Of a stretch of 29,790 bases of DNA, positions 22,679 to 29,790 are shown piece by piece (within the stretch, counting starts at the first letter, position 1; each line of letters opens with the position of its first letter). This DNA is from a virus: positions 1 to 29,790 of IMG/VR virus record IMGVR_UViG_3300028384_000443. The stretch is one strand, 5' to 3'. The notes under the pieces were generated by a model that saw only the letters and a program-made list of their open reading frames with translations, was not told the DNA's origin and ran no database searches. The translations under genes and the position numbers were made by a program.

Positions 22679-22714
22679 ACATGAAAGATAAGACAAAATA
22701 CTAAACTTCAGTTT

Positions 22715-22728
22715 GATGCTAAAGCATC
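22715..22728 (-). terminator. Weak terminator-like hairpin after the first leftward gene
   Basis: GATGC-TAAA-GCATC lies four bases past the stop of the 143-aa gene. It has the same loop as the hairpin at 22573 but no good T-run, so termination would be partial. Confidence 0.5.
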
Positions 22729-22731
22729 TTG

Positions 22732-23163
22732 TTAACGAGGAATCCAAGTGTGATTCTTGAGATGATCCTCAGCTTCTTCACGAGTGCCGTAGTACTCGCT
22801 GTAACGGTCATATGGACCTTCCTCTGGGTGGAAAGTACCTATGTAGTAACCTGCAGCAGATTGGCATACGCGAGCCTTGAGATGTTCTGGTACATCTTCT
22901 GATGACTCTTTGATGTCACGAATGTCACATGAAGCGAGATTACGGATTACTTGAAGTTGATCTTCAGGTAGATTTGAAGCGTCATGAGCAATGAAGTCCA
23001 TAACCATACGGTATTGACTCAACGCAGCATCGACGAAACCTTCTTGAATCATGTAGAGAGACTCTTCGCGAGCAGCATTGAGAGTGTCTGTGAAGTAGCG
23101 TAAGTCTTCTACTGGTACGTTTGAAGGAGTTTGTGGAGAGTAGAATTGATTGAAAGTGTTCAT
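22732..23163 (-). CDS. Hypothetical early protein, 143 aa (first leftward gene)
   Basis: AGAGGATCTT precedes the ATG. The N-terminal two thirds look helical (DTLNAAREESLYMIQEG and following). The C-terminal 40 residues form a separate small motif (AGYYIGTFHPEEGPYDRYSEYY, then REEAEDHL). No family recognised. It is the gene nearest the control region, upstream of promoter P2, so it must be served by a different promoter. It is a candidate for the first protein made after infection. Confidence 0.8.
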   Translation of the reverse strand: MNTFNQFYSPQTPSNVPVEDLRYFTDTLNAAREESLYMIQEGFVDAALSQYRMVMDFIAHDASNLPEDQLQVIRNLASCDIRDIKESSEDVPEHLKARVCQSAAGYYIGTFHPEEGPYDRYSEYYGTREEAEDHLKNHTWIPR

Positions 23164-23213
23164 AAGATCCTCTTGGTATGAACTGAAAGAAAAGCTATAT
23201 TAGCCCACACAAG

Positions 23214-23233
23214 AGCCGCAGCGTAGCGAGGCT
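23214..23233. repeat. Interspersed hairpin element, copy 3
   Basis: AGCCGCAGCGTAGCGAGGCT; the same outer stem as copies 1 and 2, with inner loop GTA instead of GAA. It lies 50 bases before the first leftward gene. Confidence 0.75.
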
Positions 23234-23362
23234 AAGATACTACAGATGATGCTAGAAGTCTGCTGAGAATGGACTACAGAGCTTGTGTCTCAATCACTCT
23301 CGGTTACTCTAAGTCCACTCCAAGTCCACCCAAAGATCCCGCAACTCCCTCTGCTAGTTCTC

Positions 23363-23384
23363 AATATGTTCCCTTATAGGAAGG
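23363..23384 (+). promoter_or_regulatory. T7-like phage promoter P3 (rightward)
   Basis: AATATGTTCCCTTATAGGAAGG on the plus strand, identical to P1 through GGAA. It points toward the terminase, portal and capsid genes, 268 bases before the terminase ATG. Confidence 0.85.
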
Positions 23385-23651
23385 AAGACACTGAGAGTAT
23401 AACACACCACCACTTGAAGAGCACTGAGAGATAACTGAGAGAGTTAACCAAGGAGTTTCTAAGAGTGTATGCTGAGGATCTGCAGTATGATGATTAGACC
23501 TCGGAGAATAGCCCGAGAATGTATCAGGGGGTGCACAAATTATAATAGGGTACTATGAATAGTTTGTATCTTTTATAGGCTCACACTCAGACATCACTCC
23601 AAGATCCCCCAAACTTACCCAAGGGGGTACCCAAATTCATGAGGACATTAC

Positions 23652-25304
23652 ATGAAATCTACAGAAATAACAAAATTAATTAGGGAGAAAGAGAAAAGAA
23701 ATCTCTTATCTTCCTATAAAGATGACTTTGCTAAGTTTGCTGAGGAACAAATCCGTATTATAACCAAAGATGCTACACAAGGATTTGTACCATTTACCTT
23801 AAACTCAGCACAGAAGTACATCACAGAACAATTAGAGAACCAACTCAAAGAAACTGGAAGGGTTAGAGCGATAATCCTTAAGGCTAGACAACAAGGTATT
23901 AGTACCTATTGTTCAGGCAGAGTGTTTTGGAAGAGTTATTTCTCTCAGCATTCTCGATCTGTTATCATGGCGCATGATAGTGCGACATCAGATGCCCTCT
24001 TTACTATGAGTAAGAACCTTATCCAGAACATGGAGGGGGTACTCAAACCAGATGAGGAGAGATCAAATGCTAAAGAAATTATCATACGTAGCCCTGCGTT
24101 TCAAGACAAAGATGCTAAGAGTAGTTACAGGCTTTATACTGCGGGTTCTCCTGAAGCAGGTCGGGGTACTACACCTACTATTGCGCACCTATCTGAGGTT
24201 GCATTCTGGCAGCACGATGAAAAGATATTGGCAGGTTTATTCCAAGGTATATCTCAGGCTGAGGGAACTGAGGTTATCCTTGAATCAACTGCAAATGGTG
24301 CACAAGGGGAGTTTTATCGACTCTGGAAAGGAGCAGTAGCAGGGGAGAATGAGTATCTACCCATATTCCTACCTTGGTTCTGGACAGATGAATACAGACG
24401 TACAGCACCAGAGGGTATGGAACTTAGCTTAGAAGAAGAGAAGCTAAAAGAGAAACATGGATTAGACAACGATCAACTATACTGGAGACGATTAAAGATT
24501 GCTGAGGGTGGGGAACTTAAGTTTCGACAAGAGTATCCTGCCACTGCTGATGAAGCATTTATTGTCTCTGGTTCTAATGTCTTTAATTTGGAAAAGCTAG
24601 ATATGCTTATCCCAGAAGGACCAGTAAGGTATTCATCCTGGGATCCAAACAGTAAGATGTTTGATGAAAACAAAGAAGGAAGATTACACCAGTGGGCATT
24701 CCCAGAGTGGGATCAGCCTTACGTGGTGGCAGCTGACGTAGCTTTAGGTGTAGGACAAGACTACTCAACAGCTGTTGTCTTAAATAATAAATATGAGGTT
24801 GTAGCATTATACAGGGACAATAGGATAGATCCTAGTCTGTATGGTGAGTTACTATTTTATTTGTCTAGGTATTACAACAATGCATTCTTATGTGTTGAGA
24901 GTAATAGTATGGGTATTGCTACCCTACAGAAACTAGATGCAATGGGGTATGTCAATCTGTACAAACAAACTAAGATTGCTAATGTAAGTAACGATGAAGG
25001 TGAGAGACTTGGATTTCGTACTACATCAGCAACCAAACCTGTAATCATAGGCAACCTTAAGAATCTGATAGAAAACGAAGAGGTACGGATACCGTCACCT
25101 ATCATGATACAAGAGCTGAAGGACTATATTAGTACAGCCACAGGTAAGACTGAGGCAGCTCCAGGATCACACGATGATTCTGTCATGGCGTTAGCTATGG
25201 GATGTGAAGTATTAAGAACCCATTGGGATCGTCTACAGACTACTAATGTATCTTGGAAACACAAGATATCTGACTGGTCTCCTGATGATTCTAATTGGTT
25301 ATGA
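23652..25304 (+). CDS. terL: Terminase large subunit
   Basis: 550 aa, started after GAGGACATTAC. The ATPase domain has a Walker A of the Gln-Gln type, K77-A-R-Q-Q-G-I-S-T85, and a Walker B-like IAHLS-E182. The C-terminal RNase H-like nuclease has A-D362-V-A-L-G (first metal acid), C-V-E416-S-N (second) and H507-D508-D509-S (third). It packages DNA into the prohead and cuts it. The start is unusually far from any small terminase; a candidate is encoded at 16813 on the other strand. The stop overlaps the next ATG (ATGA). Confidence 0.96.
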   Translation: MKSTEITKLIREKEKRNLLSSYKDDFAKFAEEQIRIITKDATQGFVPFTLNSAQKYITEQLENQLKETGRVRAIILKARQQGISTYCSGRVFWKSYFSQHSRSVIMAHDSATSDALFTMSKNLIQNMEGVLKPDEERSNAKEIIIRSPAFQDKDAKSSYRLYTAGSPEAGRGTTPTIAHLSEVAFWQHDEKILAGLFQGISQAEGTEVILESTANGAQGEFYRLWKGAVAGENEYLPIFLPWFWTDEYRRTAPEGMELSLEEEKLKEKHGLDNDQLYWRRLKIAEGGELKFRQEYPATADEAFIVSGSNVFNLEKLDMLIPEGPVRYSSWDPNSKMFDENKEGRLHQWAFPEWDQPYVVAADVALGVGQDYSTAVVLNNKYEVVALYRDNRIDPSLYGELLFYLSRYYNNAFLCVESNSMGIATLQKLDAMGYVNLYKQTKIANVSNDEGERLGFRTTSATKPVIIGNLKNLIENEEVRIPSPIMIQELKDYISTATGKTEAAPGSHDDSVMALAMGCEVLRTHWDRLQTTNVSWKHKISDWSPDDSNWL

Positions 25305-25396
25305 ATCAGTCTTTAGCTGTAATGCTGAAGCATTATTTCCCAATTGTCCTCAGCGCACTAGCATACTGCGTGGGAAGAGTATGCTACTCAACATAA
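25301..25396 (+). CDS. Tiny hydrophobic peptide after terminase, 31 aa
   Basis: Starts in an ATGA overlap with the terminase stop and encodes MNQSLAVMLKHYFPIVLSAL, then a Cys/Tyr/Ser end. A single membrane helix is possible. Support is only the overlap and the hydrophobic pattern. The 114 bases after it (25397-25510) show no convincing gene beyond very short frames. Confidence 0.4.
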   Translation: MNQSLAVMLKHYFPIVLSALAYCVGRVCYST

Positions 25397-25510
25397 TCTA
25401 TAAGAGAGTCTCGACGTACCTGCATTAATTTGTATTTATGTCTAGACTCGCAGCCATATCGGGACTCCCTTATGGACTATGTTATGTCGATAGTTAGATA
25501 GGAGGTAACA

Positions 25511-25654
25511 ATGCGTTACAACGAACAACAGGTTTCTGAGCAGTCTAAAGAGACTAAAGAAAAGAAACCTACTACAACACCAAAGCAGGGGCAATACACG
25601 TCTTCTGATTTGAAGAAAACCAAAGGTATTATTACCGGAAGAGGTATTGTCTAA
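25511..25654 (+). CDS. Small basic hypothetical protein before portal, 47 aa
   Basis: A strong GGAGGTAACA ribosome site precedes MRYNEQQVSEQSKETKEKK. The first 30 residues are disordered and charged; the end is a compact SSDLKKTKGIITGRGIV. It overlaps the portal ATG by one base (TAATG). Probably a head-related accessory protein by position. Confidence 0.75.
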   Translation: MRYNEQQVSEQSKETKEKKPTTTPKQGQYTSSDLKKTKGIITGRGIV

Positions 25655-27885
25655 TGGCAGGTCCACAAGGTTATAAAGAAAAGGTTACTGATGAACAAAT
25701 TGTCAACTTAATTGAGACTGGAGTACAGAACTCATTAGGTGATTGGTTAAATAGTTCTGACCTAACCCAAGAACGACAGAAGTCTACTTATGAATATGCA
25801 GGTGTGCCTGTTGGTCACTTAACTCCAAATGGAGTATCATCTATAGTAGATACATCTACAACTGAAACTGTAGAAGCTTACACCTCTGTGTTAGCAGATT
25901 TGTTCTTAAACAATGGTAAGCTTGCAAGGTTTGTACCTTATACAGATGCACCAAATAGTTTTAAGACTGCACGTGATGCATCTATGATTACCAACTATTG
26001 TATCTTTAAACAAAATAATGGTTGGGAGATTATTCAGACATGGATCAAGTCTTCACTGTTGTGGAAAAATGGTATTGTTCGTTGGGACTACATTGAAGAT
26101 TATGAATATAAGTTTGAGGAATATGATCGTATTTCTCAAATTAAACTAGATGAAATCCTAGCAGATGAGAATGTCGAGATCGTAGGTGATCTTGAATTTG
26201 AAAACTCTGCTACATCAGATGTTGATGTCTTTAACTCACAAGAAAATAATGTTGAGTTAATTTACATTAATGTTCGATTAAAGCGTAAGATTAATAAGTC
26301 TCGTGTTAAGATTGACAACGTACCACCAGAGAACTTCCGTATCTCTCGTGATGCTAAATCTTTAGATGATGCTACTTTTGTAGGTGTGCAAACACAGATG
26401 ACTCGCTCGGAAATACGTAAGTATTACCCTGACGTAGCTGAGAACATCGCTGAAGATGAATGGGAAGAGATGACAGGTGAGCCTTGGTTAGGTGCTGCAC
26501 GTTACTCTCAGGATATGGCAGCTCGTAAGTTTGTTACAGGTCAAAACTACCTGACAGACTTTAGTGAGTTTGATGCTCCATTAGAAGCTAACCGTGAGGT
26601 TACTGTAACAGAATGTTGGTTGCGTGTAGATCGTGATGGTGATGGTGTTGCTGAGTTAAAGCACTTCATTACAGCGGGTACACATATCTTGGTTGAAGAA
26701 GATTGCAGTATGATACCTCTTGCATCTTTGTCTCCTATTGACATCCCTCATGAGTTCTATGGTTTGTCTATTGCAGACTTTACCCGTAGTTCTACTTTGG
26801 CAGCTACAGCTGTCTTACGTGGTTTTGTTGAAAACACATATCTTACCAACTACTCACCTAAGCTTGCTGATCCAAATGTTGTAGACTTCTCTGCATTGCA
26901 GAATATGAAGCCTAAGCAGATTATTCCTACTAATGGTAATCCTGCGGCAGCTGTGGCACAACTACAACCAGATACTATTAGTACTGGTACAGTTCCACTA
27001 CTACAACATCTACAAACAATTAAAGAGCAAGCTACAGGTATGTCTAAGGCTGCACAGGGTCTTAACGATACTTTGTATGTATCAGGTAACTCTGAGCAGA
27101 AAGTAGCTGCTGTACAATCTGCATCACAGAAACGTATTCAACACATTGCCCGTCGCTTTGCTGAGACAGGTCTAAAACGTTTATGTCAAGGTGTATACGC
27201 TACAATGCGTGATTGTATGAAAGAAATGAAATTCCACTATCAAGGTATTTATGCAACAGTTAATCCTGACACATTACCTTATGATCTTGATGTGGAAGTA
27301 TTCTTAGACTTAGGTGAAAACTCTAATAAGAATAAGCTTGATAAACTAAACATGGTTGGTCAACAAATTCTTCCTGCTCTCAATCAAGCAGGTGCAGGTA
27401 TGGTTGTTAAACCAGAAGCCCCTGCAGTATTAGCAACTAAGATTATGGAAGCAATGGGTATTGACTCTAACGATTTCTTAGAAGACTATACCAATGATGA
27501 GTTTAAGCAGAAGGCAGCTCAATCACTTGAGCAGCAATCTAAAGCTAAGCAGACTGAACAAGAGATGGTTCAAAAGAAAGCTGCTGCTGATTTAGCTTTG
27601 CAAGAAGCTAACGTGTCTTACACTCATGCTCAAGCTAAGAATACATCGGATGACAACATTAAACAGCTTGCTGTTGCTATGGATAGACATCAACAAGAAT
27701 GGGCTGAACTGGCTATTAAGTCAGTTAAAGAGGGAGCACAAATTCCCCCAACACCTAACTTTGAAGAGTTATTGATGATGGCTAAACAAGCTATTGATAT
27801 TACAGCACAACAACAAGCACAACCAACACAACAACAAGCACAACCATCAGAAGAAGAAATGATGGCTATGATGCAACAACAATAG
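25654..27885 (+). CDS. Portal protein (SU10-like)
   Basis: 743 aa, the size of podovirus portals. Position between terminase and scaffold, an N-terminal helical region with STYEYAGVPVGHLTPNGVSSIVDTS in it, a stem-like alternation of strands and helices, and a C-terminal long helix then Gln-rich repeats (AQQQAQPTQQQAQPSEEE) fit the dodecameric portal through which DNA enters. Segment AADLALQEANVSYTHAQAK is a predicted coiled coil. The fold is not visible from sequence, so the call rests on length and context. Confidence 0.85.
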   Translation: MAGPQGYKEKVTDEQIVNLIETGVQNSLGDWLNSSDLTQERQKSTYEYAGVPVGHLTPNGVSSIVDTSTTETVEAYTSVLADLFLNNGKLARFVPYTDAPNSFKTARDASMITNYCIFKQNNGWEIIQTWIKSSLLWKNGIVRWDYIEDYEYKFEEYDRISQIKLDEILADENVEIVGDLEFENSATSDVDVFNSQENNVELIYINVRLKRKINKSRVKIDNVPPENFRISRDAKSLDDATFVGVQTQMTRSEIRKYYPDVAENIAEDEWEEMTGEPWLGAARYSQDMAARKFVTGQNYLTDFSEFDAPLEANREVTVTECWLRVDRDGDGVAELKHFITAGTHILVEEDCSMIPLASLSPIDIPHEFYGLSIADFTRSSTLAATAVLRGFVENTYLTNYSPKLADPNVVDFSALQNMKPKQIIPTNGNPAAAVAQLQPDTISTGTVPLLQHLQTIKEQATGMSKAAQGLNDTLYVSGNSEQKVAAVQSASQKRIQHIARRFAETGLKRLCQGVYATMRDCMKEMKFHYQGIYATVNPDTLPYDLDVEVFLDLGENSNKNKLDKLNMVGQQILPALNQAGAGMVVKPEAPAVLATKIMEAMGIDSNDFLEDYTNDEFKQKAAQSLEQQSKAKQTEQEMVQKKAAADLALQEANVSYTHAQAKNTSDDNIKQLAVAMDRHQQEWAELAIKSVKEGAQIPPTPNFEELLMMAKQAIDITAQQQAQPTQQQAQPSEEEMMAMMQQQ

Positions 27886-27893
27886 GAGAATAA

Positions 27894-28208
27894 ATGGAAA
27901 AGTACCGAGGAGCAGCTGAGAAGAAGCTGAAAGGTCAGCATCCAGATATTGTCGCCAAAGAAGCATTAGTTAAAGCAGAGTTTGCAAATAGAGAACGTGA
28001 ACACTTCTTTGATGGTGCATATGGCGAACTATTAACAGATTACTTTTTACAATTCCTAAACACAGAACCACATGAGAATAAGAAACGTGAATTCATATAC
28101 TCCTGTGTTTTGTCTTTGGGGGATGTAAAGTCTCGATTAGTTCAATACGAGACGTATGGTAAGAATGTAAATTATTTAGGAGAGGACACAAATAATGACA
28201 ACAACTAA
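27894..28208 (+). CDS. Hypothetical head-region protein, 104 aa
   Basis: TAGGAG precedes the ATG. Charged and helical, with an aromatic segment DGAYGELLTDYFLQFLN. No family recognised; the place between portal and scaffold suggests a head-assembly or head-completion role. It overlaps the next gene by 14 bases. Confidence 0.75.
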   Translation: MEKYRGAAEKKLKGQHPDIVAKEALVKAEFANREREHFFDGAYGELLTDYFLQFLNTEPHENKKREFIYSCVLSLGDVKSRLVQYETYGKNVNYLGEDTNNDNN

Positions 28209-28449
28209 TCGAGTAGTAGATTATGAAAAGCTACTTAAAAATGTAAACGAAATGATTAACTTACTTGAATTTGACGCAATGCGTAGTTCTGGTAAGGCAA
28301 AGCTAAACTCACAGCATTTGCACTCTTTGTATTATCTTCAAGAAGTCTACAACAATAAAGTAGTACCAGAAAAACCTAGCATTAAACCTGCTGAGGTTCC
28401 AGTGAAGAAAGTAACAAAGAAAACAGCTACTAAAAAAGCTGCTGAGTGA
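28195..28449 (+). CDS. Hypothetical protein with Lys/Ala-rich tail, 84 aa
   Basis: AGGAGAGG is upstream of the ATG. An N-terminal helical hairpin (YEKLLKNVNEMINLLEFDAM) followed by a Pro/Val/Lys-rich tail (KKVTKKTATKKAAE). The tail could bind DNA or an acidic partner such as the scaffold encoded next. Function unknown. Confidence 0.75.
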   Translation: MTTTNRVVDYEKLLKNVNEMINLLEFDAMRSSGKAKLNSQHLHSLYYLQEVYNNKVVPEKPSIKPAEVPVKKVTKKTATKKAAE

Positions 28450-28461
28450 GGAGAATAAATT

Positions 28462-29580
28462 ATGAGTAATGATCAAACTGTACCCGAAATGGATCACGGA
28501 GATGTTACCAATGGTCAAACTGAAGCCGATCTTCTGGATGCCGTTCTGAGAAATTCTGCATTTACGCAGACTGAGGAACCGCTACCCGATGAGGAGATTC
28601 CCGAAGTTGATCCGGAGTATTCAGACGAACAAGAAGACCCAGAAGAGTCTGAAGAAACCGTTAGTGATGAGGAATCTGAAGAAGAAGTTGAAGAAGAGTC
28701 AGATGAGGATGGCGATGAATCCGAAGAGGAAGAATCCCCTACCCAAGATGTTGATGTCTTTACAGCAGACGATTTAGATTTGGACGCTTTAGTCCGTGTT
28801 AAGATTGATGGAGAAGAAGTAGATGTTTCATTTGCAGACTTACTTAAAGGATATCAAACTGACAGCTCGCTATCTAAAAAGGGTCGAGAACTTGGTGAAG
28901 CACGACAAGCATTAGAGGAAGAACGTCAACAAGCGTTATCTCAAGTGCAACAAATGTCAGAAGCTTCAGCTGCTGTATTGATGGGTCAAGAGCAACAATA
29001 CTCAAAAGAATATCATGAGATTGAAGCTAAGATTCAAAAAGCCCGAGATGAGGGTGATCGATACGAATTAGAAGAGCTTAAAGATCAACGTGAGCAAGCC
29101 CAGAGCAAATACTGGAATGCTCGTAAACAACGTGAAAACCTACAAGAGCAGCTTGCTCAACAAAAAGAATTGCAAGCACAGCAAGAATGGGAAACCAACA
29201 TGCAATATTTCTCGGAGGTGATCGAAGAAAAAGTTCCAGGGTTCAATGAAGACATGGCACAACAGATTCGCGAATTCGCATTAAGTGAAGACGTAGGATT
29301 GCCAGAGTATCTAGTCGATTCAATCATGGATCCTGATGTCATTCGTGTGCTGAATGATTATCGAATTTTAAAAACTGGTGTAGCTAAAGGCGAAGCAAAA
29401 CGTAAGGCAGTTCCAACTAAGAAAGCTGTACCTACAAAGAAAGCTAAGACTAAGCAAGCCAAAGAAGTTGACAAAGAAAAAATGATTAAAGCTCGTGCAT
29501 TCCGAGAGGATGCATCTAAGGAAGATCAGGATGCCTTCCTAAAACAATACGCAGCGAATTCTTTATCGCGAAAGATGTAA
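28462..29580 (+). CDS. Scaffolding protein
   Basis: 372 aa. Residues 20-100 are extremely acidic (long runs of Glu, Asp and Ser), then DVFTADDLDLDALVRVKIDG, then a long coiled-coil region rich in Gln, Glu and Arg (about 125-245), and a basic C-terminal end with two PTKKA copies. An acidic start, central coiled coil and basic capsid-binding tail are the usual layout of podovirus scaffolds, and the gene lies directly before the capsid gene. Confidence 0.88.
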   Translation: MSNDQTVPEMDHGDVTNGQTEADLLDAVLRNSAFTQTEEPLPDEEIPEVDPEYSDEQEDPEESEETVSDEESEEEVEEESDEDGDESEEEESPTQDVDVFTADDLDLDALVRVKIDGEEVDVSFADLLKGYQTDSSLSKKGRELGEARQALEEERQQALSQVQQMSEASAAVLMGQEQQYSKEYHEIEAKIQKARDEGDRYELEELKDQREQAQSKYWNARKQRENLQEQLAQQKELQAQQEWETNMQYFSEVIEEKVPGFNEDMAQQIREFALSEDVGLPEYLVDSIMDPDVIRVLNDYRILKTGVAKGEAKRKAVPTKKAVPTKKAKTKQAKEVDKEKMIKARAFREDASKEDQDAFLKQYAANSLSRKM

Positions 29581-29617
29581 ATGATTACATCATATTAATA
29601 TAACATGGAGGTCTTAA

Positions 29618-29790
29618 ATGGCTGTAACTACTGGCGGTCGCGCAACTGGCGCACCTACTGGTCCTGTAACTTCAGGTACTTCAAACGCTAACGTCTCACA
29701 ACGTGAGGACTTGGCTAACTTCATTTCAATGATTACCCGTGACGAAACTCCGTTCATGGCATCTATTGGTAAATCTAAAGCTACTCAAAT
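29618..29790 (+). CDS. Major capsid protein, 3' truncated by window end (SU10/DUF5309-like)
   Basis: GGAGG seven bases before the ATG. Only the first 57 codons are present: a Gly/Thr/Ala-rich arm, then QREDLANFISMITRDETPFM and SIGKSKAT. The REDL...I..I...ETPFM.SIGKSKA pattern is the N-terminal signature of the SU10-like capsid family (DUF5309). The rest lies beyond the window. Confidence 0.85.
   Translation, partial: MAVTTGGRATGAPTGPVTSGTSNANVSQREDLANFISMITRDETPFMASIGKSKATQ

Larger units (their letters stand above)
23164..23651. promoter_or_regulatory. Non-coding divergent control region (488 bases)
   Basis: No convincing gene in either direction. It holds hairpin element copy 3 (23214), promoter P3 (23363), several ACTGAGAG-like direct repeats (near 23390, 23430 and 23443), a CTCGG/CCGAG hairpin (about 23499-23516), a TATAAT at 23541 without a good -35, and CCCCC/GGGGG arms before the terminase ribosome site. 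Start of both leftward early and rightward late transcription is expected here. Confidence 0.75.

Noticed and set aside
23541-23546. TATAAT as a host sigma-70 -10 box
   Set aside because: Neither strand has a recognisable -35 element at 16-18 bases; kept only as a remark in the control region.
25397-25510. tRNA or CRISPR in the gap before portal
   Set aside because: No cloverleaf-like pairing and no regularly spaced repeats; none were seen elsewhere in the window either.
29581-29617. Promoter for the capsid gene as in T7 phi10
   Set aside because: AT-rich sequence is present, but there is no match to the P1-P3 consensus.

Overview
The window is part of the genome of a lytic tailed bacteriophage, most likely a short-tailed (podovirus-type) phage of a marine or aquatic Gram-negative bacterium. 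The evidence is a T7-type replication module (single-subunit RNA polymerase, zinc-ribbon primase-helicase, family A DNA polymerase, 5'-3' exonuclease, gp2.5-like SSB), a ribonucleotide reductase pair, and a terminase-portal-scaffold-capsid cluster whose capsid resembles the SU10 group. The DNA is AT-rich. I saw no bacterial genes, tRNAs or integrase. The host is inferred only; a lipobox lipoprotein and Shine-Dalgarno sites on most genes fit a Gram-negative bacterium.

Layout. Bases 1-4450 (+) hold the end of a large internal virion protein followed by a 1198-aa protein in which I recognise the motifs of a single-subunit RNA polymerase, a candidate virion-packaged polymerase of the kind known from phage N4. 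A strong bidirectional terminator (about 4456-4510) separates this from a leftward block of about 18.6 kb. Read in its direction of transcription (high to low coordinates), that block contains early small genes (23163 to 21937), SSB (21841), many small unknown proteins (to 17420), then a second transcription unit from a promoter near 17230. The second unit carries a possible small terminase, an HNH nuclease, a gp1.7/DUF3310 protein, a run of tiny genes, a lipoprotein, DNA polymerase, exonuclease, RusA-like resolvase, NrdB, NrdA, primase-helicase and the T7-like RNA polymerase. A non-coding control region (23164-23651) divides it from the rightward packaging and head genes: terminase, portal, two small proteins, scaffold, and the start of the major capsid gene, cut by the window end.

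The structural genes at the two ends lie on the same strand. If the genome is circularly permuted or longer than the window, the missing tail and ejection genes would join base 29790 to base 1.

Transcription control can be partly read. Three copies of a 17-nt-plus promoter (AATATGTTCCCTTATAGG or a near copy) align with the T7 consensus, two pointing left and one right, each in the direction of the genes it precedes. Three leftward terminator hairpins and two families of short interspersed repeats sit in the gaps. A working model, which is inference, is that the injected virion polymerase or the host polymerase starts the early leftward genes, and the T7-like enzyme then uses the three promoters. 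Gene packing is very tight, with 1-, 4- and 8-nt stop/start overlaps and several genes of about 31-57 codons that standard length cut-offs would miss.
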